Assembly: GCA_012513915.1 (NCBI GenBank)
Contig: JAAZBG010000054.1
Coordinates: 58,467-122,466, forward strand
Source: Fibrobacter sp.
GTDB lineage: Bacteria; Fibrobacterota; Chitinivibrionia; Chitinivibrionales; Chitinispirillaceae
Length of the DNA stretch: 64,000 bases
Reading direction: 5' to 3'
The position numbers were made by a program, and so were the translations under genes. Shown one piece after another: positions 51,340-59,083 of the stretch. Positions within the stretch are counted from its first letter, which is position 1. Each line of letters begins with the position of its first letter. The notes under the pieces were generated by a model. The model was not told the origin of the DNA. It did not search any database and saw only the letters and a list, made by a program, of their open reading frames with translations.

Positions 51340-52662
51340 ATGATACTTACAAGAGATAGTTTTCCTGAACCGGATCAGTTTCCCTGCGGAATTATCATTT
51401 GTTCGGCTGATTATAAAATTATGTCTGTCAATTCCCGGGTAGCAGATCTATGCGGCCGGTCGAAAGAATTCCTTATAGAGTTGCCATTATCAGAACTATT
51501 ACAGGAGATACCTGACGATCGTACAGAATCGGTTCTCTGCACAACACTTCATTCCATTACATCATCAAAAAAGCAGGTACTTGTAGCAGCTGGCAGATAT
51601 CAGTCTACAATAGTTTATTATATTTTACCTTTACCGGCAGATTATCATGATCATAGTGTGATAACATCAGATATTGATCGCGACCATTTTCTTGGTATCA
51701 GCGGTAAATCACCGGTGATGCAGGAAGTTTACAATTTCATTGAAATGGCTGCATCCACCGATTCAAACGTTGTTGTTCTTGGAGAAAGCGGCAGCGGGAA
51801 AGAACTTGCAGCGGCTGCAATCCATCAGTTGTCACGCAGGCAAAACAATCTTTTTGTACGTGTCAATTGTGCGGCACTTACCGAAACACTTCTTGAAAGT
51901 GAACTGTTCGGTCATGTCAAGGGTGCCTTTACCGGTGCATTTAAAGATCATTTCGGGAAATTTGAATATGCCGATAAAGGTACCTTATTTCTTGATGAAA
52001 TCGGCGAGATAACACCATCAATGCAGGCGAAACTGTTGCGGGTACTTCAGGAGAAGGTTATAACACGGGTTGGTGACAACAGGGAAATTGCTGTTGACGT
52101 ACGCATTATTACTGCTACCAATAAAAATCTCAGACAGCTTGTTTCAAAGGGAGTATTCCGGGAGGACCTGTTTTATCGGCTTAATGTTTTTCCAATTCAT
52201 CTCCCGCCCCTTCGTGAACGAAAATCAGATATACCTCTGCTTGTTGATCATTTTATTTCAAAATTCAACGCTAAAACTGGAAAAAAAATAAGCAGCTGTA
52301 GCCATGATACAATGAGAATCATTATGGCATACTGCTGGCCGGGAAATGTCCGGGAGCTTGAAAATGCGATCGAACATGCATTTGTACTCTGCAAAGGATC
52401 TGAGATTCAAACCGTTGACCTTCCGCATGAGCTCAGGGTCGCAGTTGTCCGTGATGGCATCTGTGCTGAACGTAAAGCAGGCCTTGAACCCACGATTCAT
52501 ACATCACTGATTCAACCAATGGTACAAAACAGATTCGAAATGACAAAAGAAACAATCCATGACGCCATAACGCGACACAACGGGAATAAATCTGCCGCGG
52601 CAAGAGAATTAGGAATCAGTAAAGTTGGATTGTGGAAAAAAATGAAAAAATTAGGACTGTAA
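51340..52662 (+). CDS. Sigma-54-dependent transcriptional activator (PAS-like, AAA+, Fis-type HTH)
   Basis: GESGSGKELAAAAIHQLS, ESELFGHVKGAFTGAFKDHFGKFEYADKGTLFLDEIGEI (GAFTGA), NKSAAARELGISKVGLWKKMKKLGL. The ORF track start is 51328; Met at 51340 is a plausible alternative. Confidence 0.93.
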   Translation: MILTRDSFPEPDQFPCGIIICSADYKIMSVNSRVADLCGRSKEFLIELPLSELLQEIPDDRTESVLCTTLHSITSSKKQVLVAAGRYQSTIVYYILPLPADYHDHSVITSDIDRDHFLGISGKSPVMQEVYNFIEMAASTDSNVVVLGESGSGKELAAAAIHQLSRRQNNLFVRVNCAALTETLLESELFGHVKGAFTGAFKDHFGKFEYADKGTLFLDEIGEITPSMQAKLLRVLQEKVITRVGDNREIAVDVRIITATNKNLRQLVSKGVFREDLFYRLNVFPIHLPPLRERKSDIPLLVDHFISKFNAKTGKKISSCSHDTMRIIMAYCWPGNVRELENAIEHAFVLCKGSEIQTVDLPHELRVAVVRDGICAERKAGLEPTIHTSLIQPMVQNRFEMTKETIHDAITRHNGNKSAAARELGISKVGLWKKMKKLGL

Positions 52663-52720
52663 TTATGGACACTATCCTGATAATTTATAAATTTGGTGAT
52701 TCAGGAAATACAGGTTCTCA

Positions 52721-53638
52721 ATGTTTCTAACATTAGCAGGTATAGATCACGCTGTTTTCTGGCCCGGAATTATTGTCCTTGGCTTTCTTATTGGATTTCT
52801 ATCCGGAACCTTCGGAATCGGCGGCGGATTTCTTCTAATACCGCTTCTACGATATGTATTTGGCGTACCGTTTGAAACGGCTATCGGGTCGGGTCTCTGT
52901 GTTGTTGCGATTTCATCAATAAGCGGTGCTATAGTGCATTACCGTAAAGGTAATGTATCACTTAAGCTTGGCGTAATACTAATATGTAGTTCTGTTCCGG
53001 GAGTTGAAGTGGGGATAAGAATTCTGATATTCCTGAAAACGCTTTCGCTGAAGGGTTTCGATAATCTTACGCCACAATCCTTTGATATATACCTTGGAAT
53101 AGCATTTATACTATTACTTTTATTTTCATCGACACTTATGATTTTTGACATTATCAAAACATCCCGCAAAAACGCACCTTTGGCTATGCGAGACTTAAAA
53201 AACTATAGTATTACATTCTTTACTCACTGGTATAGGGTAAAAAATAAAACCGGCTCGATAAATCACGATTCGTTAAATCTTCTGTTTATCATAGTTTTCG
53301 GATTTGTTGTTGGCATCTTATCAGGACTCCTTGGTATCGGTGGTGGAATTATCGTTACACCGGTAATTGTTTCATTAATCGGGTTGCCATCAGTACTTGT
53401 TATCGGAACGAGTCTCTTTCAGTTGTCAATAACCGGCAGTGTTGGCGCACTACTTCATACACTACGTGGTCACACCGATTTCATTCTTGTACTCCTCATT
53501 GCCTCGACGTCAATAGCAGGGTCGGTTACCGGAGCCCGTTTTGCGTCTAAAATTAGAGGGATAAAGATCCGGGTGCTGTATGCTGCCTTTCTGCTATTAT
53601 CAACAGCATTTATAGTTGTCGAAATGATATTCCAATAA
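52721..53638 (+). CDS. TauE/SafE family sulfite exporter-like membrane protein
   Basis: Duplicated motif IGFLSGTFGIGGGFLLIPLLRY...VGILSGLLGIGGGIIVTPVIV. Confidence 0.9.
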   Translation: MFLTLAGIDHAVFWPGIIVLGFLIGFLSGTFGIGGGFLLIPLLRYVFGVPFETAIGSGLCVVAISSISGAIVHYRKGNVSLKLGVILICSSVPGVEVGIRILIFLKTLSLKGFDNLTPQSFDIYLGIAFILLLLFSSTLMIFDIIKTSRKNAPLAMRDLKNYSITFFTHWYRVKNKTGSINHDSLNLLFIIVFGFVVGILSGLLGIGGGIIVTPVIVSLIGLPSVLVIGTSLFQLSITGSVGALLHTLRGHTDFILVLLIASTSIAGSVTGARFASKIRGIKIRVLYAAFLLLSTAFIVVEMIFQ

Positions 53639-53803
53639 TAAAACCTGCTTCGAACTGAAACGGATATATTTTCTTATAGTCATAATATACGCTATTAATA
53701 CATTTGACATCCGGTTTCTTATAGAAAACATTTTTCCGACATTCAGACTTTAATAGATTCAATTATTTTATTTTAAAAATAAAGAAAAGCAAAGAGAATA
53801 CGT

Positions 53804-54217
53804 TTACTTTACAAGCTTATTCCCCATTCCAACCCACGCACTCACACCGCCTGTCATATTATATATTTTTGTAAAGCCTGATTTTTTCAGCATCTGACTT
53901 GCCGCCATACTCCGTCCGCCACTATGGCAATAGACAAGAACCTTTTTATCCTTCCAGTCAAGTAATGATGCGATCTTGAGTGAAAGTGATTGCACCGGAA
54001 TATTTTTTGATTTTTTTAAATGACCAACCGCATACTCCTCCATCGACCGTACGTCCAGAATGAGCAGTTCTGATTCATCCAATAAGTCCCTCACACTCTG
54101 TACAGAAACCAAAGTAATCCCTTTTACTGCTCTTCTACTAAAAAACAGTGTGATGCCAACGATACTAACAGCGACTACAAGATATACGATAAGATCCATC
54201 GTACATTCTCCATTCAT
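53804..54217 (-). CDS. Membrane-anchored rhodanese-like protein
   Basis: LLILDVRSMEEYAVGHLKKSKNIPV...VLVYCHSGGRSMAASQMLKKSGFTKIYNMTGGVSAW. Confidence 0.92.
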   Translation of the reverse strand: MNGECTMDLIVYLVVAVSIVGITLFFSRRAVKGITLVSVQSVRDLLDESELLILDVRSMEEYAVGHLKKSKNIPVQSLSLKIASLLDWKDKKVLVYCHSGGRSMAASQMLKKSGFTKIYNMTGGVSAWVGMGNKLVK

Positions 54218-54224
54218 TCAATTG

Positions 54225-55382
54225 TTATGCTGCTGCTTTAACCGGAGCAACCGAAGATGTACCCATAAAACACTTCTCAGTGTGACGTTTTAATATTATA
54301 AGGTGTATTCCAATTGCAATCATCAGCGTACCAAGAATAACAACCAACAATATCGGATTAGGTACAAACACGTTATACATAAATGAACCCAGTACACCGT
54401 ACGCTACGAATGGACAGACCAGACCCCACTGTGAAAAATAAAATTCATTTTTAACAAAATCTTTTCGCAAATAATCTTTCACTATAGACAGACCAAAAAG
54501 AAAATACCAGGTCTGTACAGCAAATGAGCCGACAACAACAAAGAATATAAAACTCTGCATATGCATCCCGAAAGCATGTTCAAGATAATGTCCGATTCTA
54601 AAACCGCTTATTGCTAATAGCGTAAGCACAGGTATGACACTTAATATAGCAGGCATATTCTGTTTCTCCGGTAAACCATTAGATTTGTAATGGTTGAAAA
54701 AGATTAAACCGGTTTTTAACACGAGTAAAAATAACGATAGTGTGCCTGAAACAATACTAAAAAATGCCGCAGTATGTGCAATTGTTAGATTATTACTTAA
54801 TGCAGCAATCCCAGCTCCGGTAACCGTAGCCATCGCAAGTGCAAACGGTTGCATTAAAAAACCGAAGTGTATTTTTGATATATCAAAGCTCGTAACAAAT
54901 GATTTTCTCATTAAGCGTACCTGATATAGAAGCAAAACGATAAGAAGTACCATCCAGGCACCTAGTGCCGGTCCCATAAATAACTGAAGATTATCAGCTA
55001 ATGATGGTACAAAATAACGGATTACACCTATAAACACATTCATTGTCATAAATAATGACACAAAGGGCAGGAGCAATGCACTGTTTTGAATTGGATCCTG
55101 CACAAGGATATCATGGTGCCCCCGTTTAACCCACCTTACAAAACGACTGAATAAAAGTATTGACAATAGTATATGAAGTGATGCGAAACCAAGCATAATC
55201 GATTCAAGAATTCCATAGAAAATTTTAGTTTGAATTGCAAGATCACCGCTGTGTAATGATGCATACTTGACAAGACCCTTGCCATTGTAAACTACATACT
55301 GAAAAAACGCAAATGGAGCGACCGCAATACCTCCAGCTCCGATTGCACCAAGAAATGCCATTGGCGAGAACTCTTTTTTCAT
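54225..55382 (-). CDS. Polytopic membrane protein (about 10 TM, function uncertain)
   Basis: 385 aa, highly hydrophobic; FLGAIGAGGIAVAPFAFFQYV; sits between rhodanese and CcdA genes. Confidence 0.7.
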   Translation of the reverse strand: MKKEFSPMAFLGAIGAGGIAVAPFAFFQYVVYNGKGLVKYASLHSGDLAIQTKIFYGILESIMLGFASLHILLSILLFSRFVRWVKRGHHDILVQDPIQNSALLLPFVSLFMTMNVFIGVIRYFVPSLADNLQLFMGPALGAWMVLLIVLLLYQVRLMRKSFVTSFDISKIHFGFLMQPFALAMATVTGAGIAALSNNLTIAHTAAFFSIVSGTLSLFLLVLKTGLIFFNHYKSNGLPEKQNMPAILSVIPVLTLLAISGFRIGHYLEHAFGMHMQSFIFFVVVGSFAVQTWYFLFGLSIVKDYLRKDFVKNEFYFSQWGLVCPFVAYGVLGSFMYNVFVPNPILLVVILGTLMIAIGIHLIILKRHTEKCFMGTSSVAPVKAAA

Positions 55383-55488
55383 GCTTTTGTCCTTTTTTCA
55401 TAATTTGAATTTTGTAAATAAATTTTAATATAATTCATATTCATGGAATGAAAACTTCATTTTTTATTTAATGTATAGTAACTACTAG

Positions 55489-56133
55489 TCAGAAATTAAA
55501 TGCAACAATACCTTTAAAGAATATTGCTATGCCCAGTGCAAGAAGAATTATTCCACTCACAAGGTTAATCACGAATGGATACTTACCCAGGCGTTTAAAC
55601 CTGTTTCGAAAGATTTGCGATGCATACCCTGCTATTAGCATAGGAATCGCAAAACCGATAGAATACACTAATAGCAGCAGTACTCCTGTAACAATTTTTC
55701 CCTGCGTTGCCACGATTGCAAGAACACTTGACAACATCGGACCAACACAGGGAATCCAGATTATACCCAATGTTAAACCAAGAAAGAACCCGCCAAACCG
55801 GCCTTTTGACTTCTGTGCAAATGATGACAAAAAGGAAAGATGTTTAAACATATTAACATTTACGATCAACATCACACCAAACAGCGCAATGATAACTGCT
55901 GCGACTTTTTCAATATGCCGCATTGATGAGCCTACAGCTGCACCAAACATTGATGACAGTACGCCCATGATAATGAAGGTTACCGCCAGACCGCTGACAA
56001 TTAGAACCGGGCGCCACTTATGATCGTTACTGTTACCGGTTACAATAATTGGTAAGACAGGCAATACACACGGAGACAGTACACTGGCAAACCCTGCTGC
56101 AAAAACAAGAACTATATTTAAATTCTCAAACAT
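55489..56133 (-). CDS. CcdA/DsbD-like cytochrome c biogenesis transmembrane protein
   Basis: GFASVLSPCVLPVLPIIVTG and LGLTLGIIWIPCVGPMLSSVLAI. Confidence 0.93.
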   Translation of the reverse strand: MFENLNIVLVFAAGFASVLSPCVLPVLPIIVTGNSNDHKWRPVLIVSGLAVTFIIMGVLSSMFGAAVGSSMRHIEKVAAVIIALFGVMLIVNVNMFKHLSFLSSFAQKSKGRFGGFFLGLTLGIIWIPCVGPMLSSVLAIVATQGKIVTGVLLLLVYSIGFAIPMLIAGYASQIFRNRFKRLGKYPFVINLVSGIILLALGIAIFFKGIVAFNF

Positions 56134-56220
56134 GGTTTATTCCTTAATTATTAACATTCTTCATAATAGACCGACACGCTTAACTACCGCCCAATTCCAG
56201 TACGATACAGCCAGACACCC

Positions 56221-56607
56221 TTATAGTTTTTTCAACGCAGCAATCAACTTATCCTGCTCATGTATACCCGGAGTGAACCTTTTAATCTCTTTTCCTTTTT
56301 TGTCAACCACAATAAGTAACGGAATTGAACGGATCCCATACTTATAGAACTCCGCCTGATCCTGCGAAATTGTTGTCTTAATGTACTGCACATTTACAAG
56401 CGAATCAATAGTGCCCTTTACCGATTGCAGTATTTCATCCTGAATCTGGCATGGACGGCCATTTGGATTCATAAAAAACAACAGCGTACTCTCTTTAACA
56501 ATATGTTTTTGAGTCTGTACCACATTAGCACTATCTGCTTTAGCTAAAACATTACCGCCCATAATCAACACGACTGACATCACCCCTACTACTTTTACAA
56601 AACGCAT
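56221..56607 (-). CDS. Periplasmic thioredoxin-fold protein with noncanonical NGRPC active site
   Basis: MRFVKVVGVMSVVLIMGGNVLAKA signal peptide; LLFFMNPNGRPCQIQDEIL; GIRSIPLLIVVDKKGKEIKRFTPG. The ORF track start is 56682. Confidence 0.82.
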   Translation of the reverse strand: MRFVKVVGVMSVVLIMGGNVLAKADSANVVQTQKHIVKESTLLFFMNPNGRPCQIQDEILQSVKGTIDSLVNVQYIKTTISQDQAEFYKYGIRSIPLLIVVDKKGKEIKRFTPGIHEQDKLIAALKKL

Positions 56608-56621
56608 GTTAATCTCCTTTT

Positions 56622-56804
56622 TTATTCTTCTGTTATAGCGCCCATACCACAAAAACGCACACATTTTCCACATTTGATACACTTCTCTTTGTCAATTACC
56701 GGTGCAGCATACCCCTTTTGTGTCATTGCCCCGACCGGACACACTCTGATCGCAGGGCAGGGATGATTCTGTGGACAATACTCACTTCTTACGACGACAT
56801 TCAT
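56622..56804 (-). CDS. Small 4Fe-4S ferredoxin-like protein
   Basis: 60 aa: CPQNHPCPAIRVCPVGAM ... CIKCGKCVRFCGMGAI. Confidence 0.85.
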   Translation of the reverse strand: MNVVVRSEYCPQNHPCPAIRVCPVGAMTQKGYAAPVIDKEKCIKCGKCVRFCGMGAITEE

Positions 56805-56819
56805 GTGTAACTCCTTGTA

Positions 56820-56990
56820 CTATGAATTATGAAAAACACCTGAGAGCAACGCTCCCATAACAGCACCATAGATTGTACTTATAACCGGATTACTTGTCAA
56901 AGGACACGCTCCGGATGAACATCCAATAAACTTATAATAGGCAAAACCGGCAACAGCCCCGAGTACTATGCCAATAATTAATTTTACCAT
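56820..56990 (-). CDS. Small membrane protein (DUF6132-like)
   Basis: MVKLIIGIVLGAVAGFAYYKFIGCSSGACPLTSNPVISTIYGAVMGALLSG, start after AGGAGGTGGCT. The ORF track start is 57020. Confidence 0.78.
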   Translation of the reverse strand: MVKLIIGIVLGAVAGFAYYKFIGCSSGACPLTSNPVISTIYGAVMGALLSGVFHNS

Positions 56991-57015
56991 AGCCACCTCC
57001 TTTATTATATTAATA

Positions 57016-57040
57016 TACATATATTCGTATTTACATATAT
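57016..57040. promoter_or_regulatory. AT-rich direct repeat, candidate ArsR-family operator
   Basis: TACATATAT at 57016-57024 and 57032-57040, between the arsR-like gene and the DUF6132-like gene. Confidence 0.3.
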
Positions 57041-57054
57041 ATTATTTAAAAAAA

Positions 57055-57318
57055 TTATTTTAATGCTTTTACAATCTGCTGTGCATCCTTATTCACAACC
57101 GAATAATGAATCTGTGTTCCATCACGAACGCCCTCAATAATACCGGCCGCTTTGAGAATATTTAAATGCTGCGAGACTGTCGGTTGAGGAACACCGGTAC
57201 AATTGACCATCGTTGCAACATTCTGCTCCCCTGCAATCAGCCCCTCAACAATGCAAAAACGGATCGGATGCCCGAGCGCTTTGAGAATTTCAGCTTTTTT
57301 CCTATGTGATGTATTCAT
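57055..57318 (-). CDS. ArsR/SmtB family transcriptional regulator
   Basis: KKAEILKALGHPIRFCIVEGLIAGEQNVATMVNCTGVPQPTVSQHLNILKAAGIIEGVRDGTQIHYSV. Start MNTS after GGAGG; the ORF track start is 57330. Confidence 0.92.
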   Translation of the reverse strand: MNTSHRKKAEILKALGHPIRFCIVEGLIAGEQNVATMVNCTGVPQPTVSQHLNILKAAGIIEGVRDGTQIHYSVVNKDAQQIVKALK

Positions 57319-57410
57319 TAAAACCTCCACAACAATATTCTAATATTAATATATACTGATTTTATAAAATGATCAAGCTATTTTTTCTATTTCTGAACTT
57401 GAAAAATTAA

Positions 57411-59069
57411 TCAGTATGATGATGACACAATTGATCTGGAGTAAACATCTCCATTGCTGAAACGGATTCGCGCAATCATGACTCTGTTATAGGGTGGAAT
57501 TTGAAGCTTTATCTGCTGTACACCAGGATTAACTTTTTCACAATAGATACGTTTACCATCAAGACTCCATATTGAAACCTCTAATGGTGGATGTTGCAGA
57601 CTTGTAAACGAGCAGATAAACAACCTTCCATCTACTGCAAATATTGGATGATTCTGATTACTACTTTTTACACGAGTACCAGATCCAGCTTTTAAAAGTG
57701 TATCCGGTCCGATTATAAGTGTATACCCCGAATGACTACTCCACGGAGTACCAATTCGAATGTTATTCTTTTCAATCCAGGTTGGAAAATTCAATAGAGT
57801 GTTATATACACCAACAAGGTAGTTTGATTCATAAAAAACAGAATCGGGTCTCATTACGATCTTTACTGTATCAGAGTTGATTTTTGCAACCCCGGTTTCA
57901 CACAGAATATCTGCACCGCGCCCCGTAAAACTGTATCCGACTTGTTTATACACAGACTGGCCATCAACCATAAACTGAGGCAGCTGATTATTATGTTCAG
58001 GATCATTCATCACCACAATGATAGAGTCTGTAGAAGTAAATGTATACGTTACTTCCCGCTTATTATTTACTTTTGCTATTACCGGTGATGTACCTGCGAT
58101 TGTAGTCGGAGAATCCTTGATCGTAGTATATGAGGAAACCCAATCCCCCGTCTGAGAAGACTGCAACACAAGACCACTTGACAACTCAGAAATACGTGCA
58201 ATCGATACCGCTGGTAATGAACAGGTGTTTCGCACCCATCCGGTATCAGTTAGAAATGCAACTGCAGTTGTACCGCAAATGGTCTGTGCATCAGCATAGG
58301 TAACCCGTGTATTCAACTGTATATCTGATGCAAAGTTCCCGTTCACACCCCTGCTATAAATACGACCATCGCGTGAAACTGCATAGACACTATTTGTAAA
58401 AACAATTGTATCGGCGATAGTGATATCATGTGATGTAACCTCCGGGATCGCAGTGGAGAGATTAACAAATCGCAGCAACCCGCTGCTGCCGGTAACAAAA
58501 AACCCTGCAGTACCGCTATCATTCGCAAACAGTCCGGTAATCGTTTTTGAACCATTTATTGCAACAGAATCTGTGGATACCACAGTGCCATCACGAAGCA
58601 ATCGTTGCAGGCTGATTACTGAATCACTCGTCCTGACTGCAAAGACTACTGTGTCAAGCGAAGCATTAAGTGCCACTAATACAGCAGGCATATCCCTATT
58701 GATAGTAATTGCAGTTGCAGCAGGAGGATCAACACTGAATTCGGACGGGAAAGGATATACGTCCTGAATCCGGGCAACAGTAATCGACACACTCCCCAAC
58801 TTGTCAATTACCGCGGCAGCAGACGAATCAACTGTGCCACTTGTCAAATAACGATACGGTTTGTTATTACATAAAGCATCAGGGATACTGAAACCCATTG
58901 TCTGCGATGCAACTTTCCATGATCCGGTTTTAAACGTCTGATGTTTGAATACATAGGCGTTATCATCAATTGTGCATGCTGTAAATGCATAGCTTGCGCT
59001 GATCAGTATAAGCACAATAAGTGCCCTGATCTTCACAAATGCATTTTTATTCATCATACACATTTTCAC
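57411..59069 (-). CDS. Large secreted protein of unknown function
   Basis: N-terminal hydrophobic segment ending SASYAFTAC; beta-rich 552 aa; C-terminal LEVSIWSLDGKRIYCEKVNPGVQQIKLQIPPYNRVMIARIRFSNG resembles T9SS/FlgD-type tails. Confidence 0.6.
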   Translation of the reverse strand: MKMCMMNKNAFVKIRALIVLILISASYAFTACTIDDNAYVFKHQTFKTGSWKVASQTMGFSIPDALCNNKPYRYLTSGTVDSSAAAVIDKLGSVSITVARIQDVYPFPSEFSVDPPAATAITINRDMPAVLVALNASLDTVVFAVRTSDSVISLQRLLRDGTVVSTDSVAINGSKTITGLFANDSGTAGFFVTGSSGLLRFVNLSTAIPEVTSHDITIADTIVFTNSVYAVSRDGRIYSRGVNGNFASDIQLNTRVTYADAQTICGTTAVAFLTDTGWVRNTCSLPAVSIARISELSSGLVLQSSQTGDWVSSYTTIKDSPTTIAGTSPVIAKVNNKREVTYTFTSTDSIIVVMNDPEHNNQLPQFMVDGQSVYKQVGYSFTGRGADILCETGVAKINSDTVKIVMRPDSVFYESNYLVGVYNTLLNFPTWIEKNNIRIGTPWSSHSGYTLIIGPDTLLKAGSGTRVKSSNQNHPIFAVDGRLFICSFTSLQHPPLEVSIWSLDGKRIYCEKVNPGVQQIKLQIPPYNRVMIARIRFSNGDVYSRSIVSSSY

Positions 59070-59083
59070 AAAACTCCTACTGA

